Assembly (NCBI GenBank): GCA_016177795.1
Contig: JACOUM010000004.1
Span: forward strand, 40,535-104,534
Length of the DNA: 64,000 nucleotides
Direction: 5' to 3'
Source: Nitrosomonadales bacterium
GTDB taxonomy: Bacteria; Pseudomonadota; Gammaproteobacteria; Burkholderiales; Gallionellaceae
Part shown: positions 35,512-49,174 of the stretch, piece by piece
Numbering within the stretch: position 1 is the stretch's first letter
How the letters are laid out: the number at the start of each line of letters is the position of its first letter
The notes under the pieces: generated by a model
Told to the model about the DNA's origin: nothing
The model's input: the letters and a program-made list of their open reading frames with translations, nothing else
Databases searched by the model: none
Translations under genes and position numbers: made by a program

Positions 35512-37367
35512 TTCGAACAACCACATTTTGCATTCCACTCATTCAATCGATTTTGTGACCAAGCCGAAGCTTTTTTCCAAGCAACTTTATCTCGATCAGC
35601 CGCGTTGGGGTCTACTAATGGACATAAGTGTCCCAAACCCAAACATCTATTCCAACTACCCGGCTTCCAACGATAACCTCTACTGTAATGTGAAAAATAA
35701 TCCTGTCCACGATGCATTGCTCTTTGAAAAGCATCTTCGTCACAGGTTGCAATGGCACTGGCTACATCTTTTTCAGACATTGGAAGATCGCGAAAATGAC
35801 GTTCGGGAGCCCTAAAAGGGCTGGTTGCTGGATCAGTATCTTCACGATTGTAATCAAACCTGTCGCCACCAGGAAAATCCGCATGCCCTGGGTATGGTGC
35901 GTCTGGCCCACCAGCACTAAAGAGACCCAGAGGATCAATCCAACTTAATGGATTCCCTTCAACATAGGTGTAAGTTGAGAAACTTCCGCCCTCCAACCCG
36001 ATAGGATCACTCTCGATGTACCTTCCCCCGAGAGCCGGATCGTAATCGCGGAAGTGATTTTGATGCAGTCCGGTTTCTTTGTCGAAGTACTGCCCAGGGA
36101 ATCTCAGATTGAAGTTGAACTGCCCTGCCCCGTTCGGGTTCTCGTTCGCCATGTTCGCACCGAACGGATCGGTGTTGTCCCATTGCCACACGACGTTGCC
36201 TTGGCTGTCGGTGATCGTCCTCGGCGTGTCGAGATGGTCGGTATGGATGTAGTAAGCCTGCGCAATGCCGGTGTTGACCGTAACCGTAACGGGGCTTGAG
36301 GTGGTGACGGCATTCAGTGTGTCGGTCGCGACCGCACTCAGGGTGTAACTGCCCACCGGGACGTTGCTCCAGTTGGCCGTGTACGGGGCGTTCGTGGCCG
36401 TGCCTATCAGGCTGCTGGCATTGGTGGCGTTGTCGATGGCGTAGAAGTCCACCTTCGTAACAGCGCTGGTGGTGCTGGAAGCTGTGGCCATGAGGGTGAA
36501 GCTGCCCGGTACGGTGGCAGTCGCATTATTGGCCGGACTGGTCAGGCTGATGGTCGGTGCCACGTTGGCGGTCACCAATTTGATCGCATCTGCAATGACA
36601 TAGCCGTTGGCCTGGTCGGTCAGTTGGATGGTGCTGGCGGCGTCCAATGTGAAGGTGCCGAGCAGGTTCCATATCCCGCCGTTCTGCTGCTGGTCGACGC
36701 TGACGGTGTGGCTGCCTGTACTGTCGGTGATGGTGTATTGGGCGTTGCTGGCGCGATTCGGGTGCTGTGTCCATTTGGCATAGACCTGGTAGCTGCCGCT
36801 GACGTTGGGCGTCCAAGTGGCGGTGTTGGTCTGGGGTTGTCCGACGGGAACGAACTGGACGGCATCGGCGATCACGTAGCCGTTGGCTTGGTCGGTGAGG
36901 CTGACCTTGCTGTCGGCATCGAGGGTGTAGTTGCCGAGCAGGTTCCAGGTGCCGCCGTTCAGTTGCTGGTCGACCGTGACCGGGTGGCTACCGGTGCTGT
37001 CGGTGACGGTGTACTGGGCGTTGCTGGCACGGTTGGGGTGGGCGGTCCAGCGCGCATAGACTTGATAGTTGCTGGGTACGCTGATGTTGGGCGTCCAGAT
37101 GGCAGTGCTGGGGGCTGCGTTCTGCGGCACGATCTTGATGGCGTCGGCGATGACGTAGCCGTTGGCCTGATCGGTCAGGGTGATGCTAGCGCCGGTGTCG
37201 AAGGTGTAACTGCCCAGGAGTTGCCAGCTGCCGCCGTTGGTCTGCTGGTTGACACTGACTGTGTGGTTGCCGGTGCTGTCGGTGACGGTGTACTGGGCGT
37301 TGCTCGCGCGGTTGGGATGAGCGGTCCAGCGCGTGTACCTTTTCGATCGAATCACCCCACTGCCCAT
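35508..37367 (-). CDS. RHS-type toxin tip with putative zinc phospholipase C-like C-terminus
   Basis: A 619-residue protein. Residues ~10-270 contain three tandem ~90-residue repeats (WTAHPNRASNAQYTVTDSTG, LTDQANGYVIADAIK), resembling golvesin/xanthan-lyase CBM-like beta-sandwich domains. Then come an Ig-like domain, the RHS core end (YIHTDHLDTPRTITD, FRDYDPALGGRYIESDPIGLEGG), and a new C-terminal domain of ~130 residues. This domain has HRGQDYFSHY (His552, Asp556, His560) and GLGH (His580) followed by VDPN. The HxxxDxxxH...GH pattern recalls zinc-dependent phospholipase C/S1 nuclease-like folds, but I cannot confirm it. The start lies in a chimeric junction with the upstream gene, so expression of this form is uncertain. 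Confidence 0.62.
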   Translation of the reverse strand: MGSGVIRSKRYTRWTAHPNRASNAQYTVTDSTGNHTVSVNQQTNGGSWQLLGSYTFDTGASITLTDQANGYVIADAIKIVPQNAAPSTAIWTPNISVPSNYQVYARWTAHPNRASNAQYTVTDSTGSHPVTVDQQLNGGTWNLLGNYTLDADSKVSLTDQANGYVIADAVQFVPVGQPQTNTATWTPNVSGSYQVYAKWTQHPNRASNAQYTITDSTGSHTVSVDQQQNGGIWNLLGTFTLDAASTIQLTDQANGYVIADAIKLVTANVAPTISLTSPANNATATVPGSFTLMATASSTTSAVTKVDFYAIDNATNASSLIGTATNAPYTANWSNVPVGSYTLSAVATDTLNAVTTSSPVTVTVNTGIAQAYYIHTDHLDTPRTITDSQGNVVWQWDNTDPFGANMANENPNGAGQFNFNLRFPGQYFDKETGLHQNHFRDYDPALGGRYIESDPIGLEGGSFSTYTYVEGNPLSWIDPLGLFSAGGPDAPYPGHADFPGGDRFDYNREDTDPATSPFRAPERHFRDLPMSEKDVASAIATCDEDAFQRAMHRGQDYFSHYSRGYRWKPGSWNRCLGLGHLCPLVDPNAADRDKVAWKKASAWSQNRLNEWNAKCGCSK

Positions 37368-38805
37368 CCCACAACTCCCCTATGGCATTGCCATCTTGAA
37401 CGGAGTCCAGCCTCTCGCGCAGTACTTGCCGGATATCTTGGGGTAATTTGCGGTTTTGTTGTTTCGCTGGCGTTGTGACCCAGTCGGCTTCGTTCTGATT
37501 GCTAGGTTTCCATCCCGGCTCCCGCCTAGGCGGGAGCCGACATATCTCAAGAGTATGTGGGTTTAGGCACCAATCCTTTCCTGGGTCGGCAGTTATCTTG
37601 ATATCCAGCGTGCGTCGGAGCGATCTGCCGAGATTCAGAGCTAGCCAGACTGTCGTGGCAATGAATCGCATCTTCGCTTTGGAGGATGTGGCGCTCCTCT
37701 TGAGCCAAAGATTGATTCGTTTGAGTTCGATGTGATTGGGCCTGCTCCAGGAAAATGGCAAGTATTGCAGTTCTTCTGTGCAATGGAGGAGGATTCCATT
37801 GCCTTGCAGCCGTTGATGAGTAAATGACTTTTTGCTGTCGGCATCGTATTTGATGAAGCCGCTGTCATCTTCTCCGCTGGCAAGAATCCATCGTCCGTTG
37901 AGAAGGCCGGAGTCGATTTCTTCTTCATCTTTTACGGATTCTGGATACGAACGCCGGGCGGAGATTCTTGCCCTCTGCATCTGAGGGAAGGAAATGATGT
38001 TGTTAGAACCTTCCGGGATAAGGTCTTCTGCGAAACGTCGATCTGCCACATTGATAATTGCATGCAACAATTTTCTTTCGTCGGCAGATAGCGGAGAAAT
38101 GATTTTTCGATTGAGATGTTTCTCTGCCTTGTAAGCAATGTTGTGCGAGATTTCGTCAAAGTCGGTGGAGCCAGACTTTAAGAGCAGGAAAGGTTTGCGC
38201 CACTGCGGGCCTTGATTGCAGGCTAATCGTAGCCTACTTGATACCTGACGCAACCAATTGTCTTGGTAATTGCCATTTAAAGTGCGATGTACCGCATGTG
38301 TCAGAACCCAAATTTTTAGGGTTTCCAGCCAAGCTGGCTCTGCAGCCTCCTCACTTGGAAGTTTCTCGATTAGAAGGGCAAGGAGGTAATTCGTCCCCAG
38401 CTTGCGGAAAAATTGCCTGCCCGCAGGCTTGATTGTGGTTAATGGCTCATACGAATTGTATATAGCTGTATCGTGGCAGGCAGTTTCGGCCAGCTTGAGC
38501 AAGTACAGTGCTGATTCTTCTTGATTGGCCCATTCTTTGAGGAGCTGGCATGCAGTTTGCGATGAGATTACTTCCAGAAGCCTGCCAATCGATAGAACCT
38601 CGTTCTTGAGGTAGGTGGCATTCGCTACGAGCAATAACTCATTTAAGACCTTATTCCTGACTGCCCAGTCATAGGCCGGCTTCCATTCAGAATTGAGAGC
38701 AAGGGTCGTAAATTCAGGGTTGGGAATTTCCAGAATTTTCTGCTCGAATCGGGTTTTGTCGGCATCCGAGGGCGTGAGACGGGCTAAGGGCAGAGAATCG
38801 GGCAT
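37186..38805 (-). pseudogene. Truncated large protein joined out of frame to RHS repeats
   Basis: From ATG 38805 the frame gives about 489 unrelated residues (start MPDSLPLARLTPSDADKTRF, later LDIKITADPGKDWCLNPHTLE and KLPQDIRQVLRERLDS). At about 37338 the DNA switches to a copy of the RHS repeat read in the wrong frame, adding ~50 nonsense residues to a stop at 37186. The original protein is thus cut. I do not recognise it with certainty; its end reminds me of regulatory domains of very large tyrosine recombinases. It contains a 22-bp perfect palindrome. Confidence 0.5.
37517..37538. repeat. 22-bp perfect palindrome inside coding sequence
   Basis: GGCTCCCGCCTAGGCGGGAG followed by CC is a complete palindrome. 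It encodes LPPRREPG in frame in the truncated gene. A similar half (CCCGGCTCCCGCC) occurs near 62070. Confidence 0.7.
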
Positions 38806-38884
38806 TGGTGGCGGCCCCGTAAAACATAGAATGTCGCCACATTATCGCAATTTAAAACGTATAACAATATTTAATTAGTGTGGT

Positions 38885-38914
38885 TTCGGGACGCCTCTCA
38901 CCCCGACCAATCAA
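38885..38914 (+). repeat. attR: deleted tRNA-Pro remnant
   Basis: TTCGGGACGC (the anticodon loop/stem of the tRNA) is joined directly to CCTCTCACCCCGACCAATCA plus A, the attL repeat, sharing one C. The T-arm between them is missing. The 38806-38958 gap otherwise has no gene. Confidence 0.75.
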
Positions 38915-38958
38915 AGTTGGTCATTACAAATTCCGACCCGACGGCCATCGGCTGACCA

Positions 38959-41433
38959 TCAGGCCAGCCGGGCGCGATCGGCCTCCCGTACCGCTGCGTC
39001 GATGGCCGGCCAGCGGCGGCACAATTCCTCGAAATCGGCGCGCTGCAGCTGGTAGAGAAAGCAGGGGGTGACCGCGCGGCATGTCGCATTGCGCAGTTCG
39101 TCGTGAAGCAGCGCCTGCTCGCCGAAGAAGTCGCCGGCGAGCAGCGTGCCGAGCGCGTGCGCTTCGCCGTCTTCCGAACGCAGCACGCGTACGACGCCGC
39201 GTGCGATCAGGTAGAGCGCGTCGCCGGAGTCGCCCTGGGTGATGATGTCCTCGCCCTCGGTCACGGTGTGCTGCTTGAGCAGCGGCGTGATCTCGGCAAA
39301 ATCGGCGGAGGAAAGTTGCCGGAAAAACGGCACCTTGCGCAGCAGTTCGGCGGGGTTGACCCGCAGCCGGGTACGCCCCGGCGTGCGCAGTGCATCCAGG
39401 GAGCGAAACACATCCTCCACCTGGGCCTCGCCGATGCCCGGCGGCAACAGGCCGTGCTCCACCTGCGCCTCGGTGGCCTCCTTCACTGCCAGCAGCGCAA
39501 GGCGCCGGCTCAGCCGTTCCTGCATCGCGGTGACGAACTCCGGGAACTGGGCGCCGACGCTGTCGAGCTGCGTGCGCGCCAGTTCGTGCCAGTGCCGGTA
39601 ATGGCCACGCACCTCCTCGACCACCGCCGCCGGGATGCCTTCGTCCGTGGCCATCCGGTCGAGACTGGCAAGCACCCAGCCGTTGCCCTGGAAGTGCGCC
39701 AGCACCTCCTCATAATCGCGAACGATGCGGCGCGTGCGCATCCCCTCGCCGAAACGCGTGAGCCAGGCCCAATCGAGGCGGTCAATCAGGCGATACAGCC
39801 CGCGTTCCAGCAGCCGGTTGAAACGGCCGGAGCGCACATGCTCGAATTGTCCCTGATAGCGGATCGCGTCGATCTGCAGCACCAGCACCGCCAGCAGCTC
39901 GCGATAGGCACCTTCGCTCAGGTGGCCGTTGTGATAGAGGCGCTGGTAGTAGGCCTGTTCCTCGGAAAACGCGCGCAGGTAGAGCAGCATCAGCTCCTCG
40001 TGACGGCCCATCTCCTGGCGGCGCAGCGCGGCGATCGCCGCGCGGATGCGCCCGGCATTCTGCTTGCACTTGCGTTCCAGCCGCGCGGCGATGGGATGTG
40101 CAAACAGACCGCCGCGCAACAGGTCGGGGATGCGTTCGATGGTCAGTTCCTGGGCGGCGAGATCGCGTTCCAGCAGCGCGAGGCGGTCGGCCAGCGGCGG
40201 GCGATCGAGGCCGAAGCGCCGCATCAGCGCTTCGATGGAAAGCCCCTGCACCAGCAGCGTGAACAGCACCGCTCCGGTCACCAGCGGCATGAACAATTCG
40301 GCATGCGGAAAGGCCGGCAGGCTCAGCACGATTGCCAGCGCGATGGCGCCGCGCAGGCCGCCCCAGAACATCACCGTCTGGTAGGGAAGGTCAACCGGCT
40401 GCGACCCCGGCACCCGTCCCACCAGCGGCATCAGCCCGTAGATCAGGATCGCGCGCGAGCCCAGCATCGCCAGCACCACCCAGGGCAGGTAAATAAGCGA
40501 GCCCCACAGCGCCTGCAGGTCCACCGACAAGCCGACCAGCAGGAAAATCAGCGCGTTGGCGACGAAGGCCATGTGTTCCCAGAAGTGGTTCATGTAGTCC
40601 TCCACCGGCGGGGAAATCTTGGCGCGGCCCCAGCCGCCCAGCATTACGCCGGCAGCCACCACCGCCATCACGCCGCTGACGTGCAGCACGTGTTCGGCGA
40701 TGAAGAAGGAAAGGTAGGCGAGGACGGTAGTGAGCGATATTTCGATCTGCGGCGAGGTGTTCACCCTGCCGAGCACCCAGCCCGTCGCGAGACCCGCCAG
40801 CCAGCCGACGACGACCCCGCCGATGAACACCCGGAAGAATTCGCCGGCGCCGTACACCGCCGCCTCCCAGCTGAGGTAGCCCGCCGCCACCACGGCGACC
40901 AGAATTTTCGCCGCCACCAGCGCCGTGGCGTCGTTGAACAGGCTTTCGCCCTCGACCAGGATGGTGAGCCGCTTCGGCGCGCCCATCTGCTTGAACAGCG
41001 AGATCACCGCCACCGGGTCGGTGGCACTGAGGATCGCACCCAGCAGCAGTGCGGCGGGCAGGGTCAGCGGCGTGACGGCCCACACCAGCACGCCAATCAA
41101 ACCGGTGGAAACGATCAGGCCGGGCACTGCCAGCGTCAGCACCGGCGCGAGATTGCGCCGCAACAGGCGCGCATCCATGTTGAAGGCCGACTCGAATACC
41201 AGTGTCGGCAGGAACACGAACAGGATCACCTCGGGCGCAACCCGGAGTTCGGCGAGCAAATGCAGTGCCGGCAACCCGATTTCGCCCAGTCCCCTGAGGC
41301 CGATGCCCACCAGCACCAGCATGACCGTAAATGGCAGGCGCAGTCTGTCGGCCAGGCCTTTGGTGGCGGCCGCCACCAGCAGCAGGCCAACGACCGCCAC
41401 CACCAGTTCGGGGATGGGCATTGCATGGTTCAT
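38959..41433 (-). CDS. Cation/proton antiporter (CPA1/NhaP) with cyclic-nucleotide-binding-like domain
   Basis: An 824-residue protein. Residues ~1-410 form 12-13 membrane helices with the CPA1 signatures VEGESLFNDATALV and LSATDPVAVISLF (the ND/D ion-binding pair). A long charged cytoplasmic helical region covers ~420-690. Residues ~700-815 are a Crp/CNMP-binding fold: LLKQHTVTEGEDIITQGDSGDALYLIARGVVRV, then GDFFGEQALLHDELRNATCRA. It exchanges Na+ or K+ for H+; a nucleotide or pH signal may gate it. First core gene beyond attR. Confidence 0.85.
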   Translation of the reverse strand: MNHAMPIPELVVAVVGLLLVAAATKGLADRLRLPFTVMLVLVGIGLRGLGEIGLPALHLLAELRVAPEVILFVFLPTLVFESAFNMDARLLRRNLAPVLTLAVPGLIVSTGLIGVLVWAVTPLTLPAALLLGAILSATDPVAVISLFKQMGAPKRLTILVEGESLFNDATALVAAKILVAVVAAGYLSWEAAVYGAGEFFRVFIGGVVVGWLAGLATGWVLGRVNTSPQIEISLTTVLAYLSFFIAEHVLHVSGVMAVVAAGVMLGGWGRAKISPPVEDYMNHFWEHMAFVANALIFLLVGLSVDLQALWGSLIYLPWVVLAMLGSRAILIYGLMPLVGRVPGSQPVDLPYQTVMFWGGLRGAIALAIVLSLPAFPHAELFMPLVTGAVLFTLLVQGLSIEALMRRFGLDRPPLADRLALLERDLAAQELTIERIPDLLRGGLFAHPIAARLERKCKQNAGRIRAAIAALRRQEMGRHEELMLLYLRAFSEEQAYYQRLYHNGHLSEGAYRELLAVLVLQIDAIRYQGQFEHVRSGRFNRLLERGLYRLIDRLDWAWLTRFGEGMRTRRIVRDYEEVLAHFQGNGWVLASLDRMATDEGIPAAVVEEVRGHYRHWHELARTQLDSVGAQFPEFVTAMQERLSRRLALLAVKEATEAQVEHGLLPPGIGEAQVEDVFRSLDALRTPGRTRLRVNPAELLRKVPFFRQLSSADFAEITPLLKQHTVTEGEDIITQGDSGDALYLIARGVVRVLRSEDGEAHALGTLLAGDFFGEQALLHDELRNATCRAVTPCFLYQLQRADFEELCRRWPAIDAAVREADRARLA

Positions 41434-41632
41434 GGCGCGGCGCTCCTTGCTGGCCCTGGGCTCATCCCGGCTAGTCCGAATGCTTCTTCACGGCAGCCCG
41501 AGACCGAAACATCAAACAATCAAATGGCGCAAGCGTACAGCTGTTGCCGAATGCATGCTCCGCGCCGTTGCCGTCGCTCAACTGCGATCATCCGCTTCCG
41601 GCACCCAGCCACCGGTTGCGGCAAGCGCGAAT

Positions 41633-42651
<1,019 letters not shown>

Positions 42652-42655
<4 letters not shown>

Positions 42656-43221
42656 TTCGCTCCCTGCAGAAAATTCTTCAGTATGTCATGGCCGTGTTCG
42701 GTCAGGATCGACTCGGGATGAAACTGCACGCCATGTACCGGAAACGTCTGGTGGCGCACACCCATGATCTCGCCATCGTCGGTCCACGCAGTGATCTCCA
42801 GGCAGTCCGGCAGGGTTTCGCGCTCGATCACCAGCGAGTGATAGCGCGTCGCAGTGAACGGATTCGGCAGGCCGGCGAACACACTGGTGTTGTGGTGATG
42901 AATCAATGAGGTCTTGCCGTGCATCAACGTCTTGGCGTGAACGATCCTGCCGCCGAACGCCTGACCGATACTCTGGTGGCCGAGGCATACGCCGAGGATG
43001 GGAATTTTTCCGGCGAAATGCCGGATCACCGCTACCGACACACCCGCCTCGTTCGGAGTGCACGGGCCGGGCGACACGACAATGTGCTGCGGGTTCATTT
43101 TTTCAATCTGCCCGACCGTGATTTCATCGTTGCGATGCACCACCACATCCGCGCCGAGCTCGGCGAAATACTGCACCAGGTTGTAGGTGAAGGAATCGTA
43201 ATTGTCGATCATCAGCAGCAT
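42652..43221 (-). CDS. trpG: Anthranilate synthase component II (glutamine amidotransferase)
   Basis: A 189-residue class I glutaminase: [19 protein letters not shown], oxyanion loop [11 protein letters not shown], nucleophile Cys79 in [10 protein letters not shown] and late [12 protein letters not shown]. It supplies ammonia to TrpE and possibly PabB. trpE is not upstream; the next gene is the AlbA-type protein of the accessory region, so this trpGD pair stands alone. Confidence 0.93.
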
Positions 43222-43409
43222 ATTTATCTTATCCTATTGATTATTCAGTGAGTGCAGTGCTGATTCATTGAATTTTATCCGGTAATTTATCCGGTTTTTT
43301 CGGTGCTTGGAAATCGCACCGACACCCGGTACCGGGAAATCAGCATTATCCCCTGCGCGAGGAAGACACTCAAGGATGTCCGGCGAGAGGGTGGCGCTTT
43401 CGATGCAAT

Positions 43410-45002
43410 TCATGACTGTTCACCGGCCATAGCGGCGAGCAGTGTCCTGCCTTTGTCGGTGGTGCGATAGCGTTGCCTGCTACTGGTCGGCTTGTCCGGA
43501 ATGGTCATTTCCAGCAGGCCGTCGGCAAGCATTGGTTTGATGACTTGGTCCCGGAACTTGCTACGGTTGGTTCGTCCAGCGACAGCCATGAGATCCGCAA
43601 TCGGGCTATCGGCCAAGCACTTGCGCAGGATTTCAACCTGGTCCCGACCTAGTCCCGACCTAGTCCCATCACCTACTGCTGTATCCCCTGTGTCCACATT
43701 TGCCGATGAAATCGCCGCATTGCCGGTTGCTGAGTCTGCCACCTCCAGCGCTGCCGGGTGGATCGGCAGCCGCACCATAAAATAACTGTGGTCTTCGTCG
43801 AACTCGAATTCAGCCGGAGGGGAGCCATTCTTTCCCATGGCTTCCATGATTTTGGGGATGCCGGTGGAACGACCCTCGGTGAATTCCAGTTCCTTCAAAA
43901 ATTCACCGATGCGGCGGTTGCGATAACGCCGTGGCTGCGCGCGACCGGCGCGCAGTTGCTCCAGCCGCACCGAACGATCCGGCCCCGGATAGCTGATGAC
44001 CATCAATTCACTGTACTCAATGCGCACCTCGATGGGTTCGCGCGTATCGTAGCCCCGGTGATAGACCGCATTGACGACGGCTTCTTCGATAGCGTCGTAA
44101 GGGAAGTTTTCGACGCGGGTTGATTCGGCTCGACCGTGATGCTTGATGACGGTTTCGGTGATCAGGTTGCGCTTGATGTAATCGAGCGCGTCGCGAGTCA
44201 TGCGCGGTATCGGGCCCTTGAATATCTTTTCCGAAAATTTGTTGCCGCCCGGCCCCTCCTTGGGAAACCAGACCACATCAATTTGCATGACAGGGAAGAA
44301 GCGCCATGGCTCCGGATTGAACATCATCAGGCCGACATTGAGAGGGAACGGCGCTTCTTCCGGCCCACCCACGACGCCCATCTGGCGACCGAGTTCTACC
44401 AATGAAAGATTGGGCGCCTGCCCGGCCAGATCGCTGCCCACTTGTTGCAGATATTCCTGCATCAGTTCGCGGGAGAGATTTTCCACTTTGGCCTGCTGGT
44501 TGACGCGGTCGTCGTGGGGGATGGTGGCCGCCAGCGACATGAGTTCGGTTTCATCCGCCCCCTTGGCGCGTATGGTGCTGGAGCCTTTGCGGATGTAATA
44601 GGCGTAGTCTTTGCTGTCTTTGCCCAGACTGATTTTCGCCTTGTAGGGGCGCGTCGGCCCACCCAAAGCCCAGAGCACGAGAACATGCCGCCCTTCAATT
44701 TCCACGGGAACGGCGATGGGGTGGTAATAGGGAGCGATGGCATTGAATCCGAGATGGAGAAGCTCTTTCTGGATGGCGTCAATTTGCGCGACATCAATGC
44801 CGACGGGAGGCAGTACGGGGCGACCGTTTTCCTCCTGAATGCCGATCAGAATGTAGCCTCCGCCCAAGTTGTGTATGTCGTTGGCGAATGCACAAAGCGT
44901 GTGCAGAACGGCCTCGGGGTTCCAGCCCGCCTTGAATTCGAGACGTTCCCATTCGACGGGTTTGCCGTGGAGGAGGTCGTTGATATTGATGGGTAATGAC
45001 AT
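43410..45002 (-). CDS. AlbA_2/Schlafen-type protein with RecG-like ATP-binding domain and wHTH
   Basis: A 530-residue protein. The N-terminal AlbA_2 (Schlafen core) domain is marked by VEWERLEFKAGWNPEAVL and NLGGGYILIGIQEENG. The middle has VENFPYDAIEEAVVNAVYHRGYD and RNRRIGEFLKELEFTEGRSTGIPKIM, a HATPase_c_4/RecG-like region. The C-terminal winged helix (DLMAVAGRTNRSKFRDQVIKPMLADGLLEM) probably binds DNA. Such proteins are common in defence islands; this one is the distal gene of the cluster, 242 bp from the next. Confidence 0.75.
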   Translation of the reverse strand: MSLPININDLLHGKPVEWERLEFKAGWNPEAVLHTLCAFANDIHNLGGGYILIGIQEENGRPVLPPVGIDVAQIDAIQKELLHLGFNAIAPYYHPIAVPVEIEGRHVLVLWALGGPTRPYKAKISLGKDSKDYAYYIRKGSSTIRAKGADETELMSLAATIPHDDRVNQQAKVENLSRELMQEYLQQVGSDLAGQAPNLSLVELGRQMGVVGGPEEAPFPLNVGLMMFNPEPWRFFPVMQIDVVWFPKEGPGGNKFSEKIFKGPIPRMTRDALDYIKRNLITETVIKHHGRAESTRVENFPYDAIEEAVVNAVYHRGYDTREPIEVRIEYSELMVISYPGPDRSVRLEQLRAGRAQPRRYRNRRIGEFLKELEFTEGRSTGIPKIMEAMGKNGSPPAEFEFDEDHSYFMVRLPIHPAALEVADSATGNAAISSANVDTGDTAVGDGTRSGLGRDQVEILRKCLADSPIADLMAVAGRTNRSKFRDQVIKPMLADGLLEMTIPDKPTSSRQRYRTTDKGRTLLAAMAGEQS

Positions 45003-45244
45003 GGTTTATTCGGGTAGCAAGATGTAGATGTAGCGTAAATAGCTTGGTGGTTCATCTATTTTTCCCATCGCAGATGTCCTATATGTCTCTTATATGTCTC
45101 TTAAGCGCCCTCATTGGCACCTCTGCCTGCGGCTGGCGTATTCGTGGCGCAATTGGCGTATTTCTGGGGCATTAAACGGGCCGTGGAAGTTCGCCTGACC
45201 GGCACACATCATTCGCTCTTCAGGACGCTGCGAATGGAGGCAAC

Positions 45245-45466
45245 TCACGGCTTTAACTTCGATAGCAAATCCTTCAGTTGATTCATCGCCTTTTCATCTT
45301 TCAGGATTTTCTCGAAAAACTCCTGAAATGGGCTGCCGTGATTATCATGCCCGTCGTATATCCGAATGGGATTGTCGCCAAGATTTTTAATGGCCTGCTC
45401 CAAGAGTTTTTTGAGCATTTCAGGATCAACTTCCCTAGCTTCTCTCTTGTAGCCCTCGAAAGACAT
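45245..45466 (-). CDS. Small hypothetical protein (72-73 aa)
   Basis: Starts MSFEGYKREAREVDPEMLKK at ATG 45466, inside the end of the upstream ORF (32-base overlap). Charged and helical, ending QLKDLLSKLKP. No family recognised. An in-frame ATG at 45517 would overlap even more. The 45003-45244 interval downstream contains only an ATATGTCTCTT direct repeat. Confidence 0.5.
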   Translation of the reverse strand: MSFEGYKREAREVDPEMLKKLLEQAIKNLGDNPIRIYDGHDNHGSPFQEFFEKILKDEKAMNQLKDLLSKLKP

Positions 45467-45767
45467 AGCCGAGGCCTCTTTGTAGGAATATAGTGTCTGT
45501 GCCCGCAAGCAGTCCATCGTGGCTTGTTGAGATCGCTTCCAGAGACGTAGTCAATTCCTGCTGGATCGTAATCGGAAGCTGGATTAACTTCTGCTTTTCA
45601 ATTGCCTCTTTAAGTGTGTTGCACGACCAGATCAAATTGATATACGACTCATTAAGGGACACAATTCCAGAATCCGGGTCGAACTCAAGCTCAGCACATT
45701 TCGCCAATGCGACCTGATGTGCTTCCTGATTAAATTTGCTCAAAATCTTCCAGATTTCTTCAATCAT
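45435..45767 (-). CDS. Small hypothetical protein (110 aa)
   Basis: A helical protein starting MIEEIWKILSKFNQEAHQVAL with WSCNTLKEAIEKQKL in the middle and a short basic end. No family recognised. It lies 62 bp after the DUF499 gene in the same orientation and overlaps the next small ORF, so the two may form a pair. Confidence 0.5.
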   Translation of the reverse strand: MIEEIWKILSKFNQEAHQVALAKCAELEFDPDSGIVSLNESYINLIWSCNTLKEAIEKQKLIQLPITIQQELTTSLEAISTSHDGLLAGTDTIFLQRGLGYVFRGLQERS

Positions 45768-45829
45768 GACTTCCCCCAGTCAGCTTTCAATACTCGGCCA
45801 AAGAGGCCAAGAACATCTGATCTCGCCGA

Positions 45830-49168
<3,339 letters not shown>

Positions 49169-49174
49169 AGATGT

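Larger units (their letters stand above)
29137..38914. mobile_element. Integrated element in tRNA-Pro (~9.8 kb)
   Basis: Bounded by the 21-bp tRNA-derived repeat. It contains a repressor, an excisionase-like gene and a tyrosine integrase at the attL side, then cargo: HD protein, small ORFs, HU/IS3 relic, two RHS toxin tips with candidate immunity genes, and a truncated large gene at the attR side. No replication, capsid or conjugation gene is seen, so it is either a small genomic island or the remnant of a larger element. Confidence 0.8.

Noticed and set aside
43265..43300. Terminator from repeated ATCCGGTAATTTATCCGG followed by TTTTTT
   Set aside because: The repeat is direct, and the only inverted pairing is CCGG with itself (4 bp); too weak to call.
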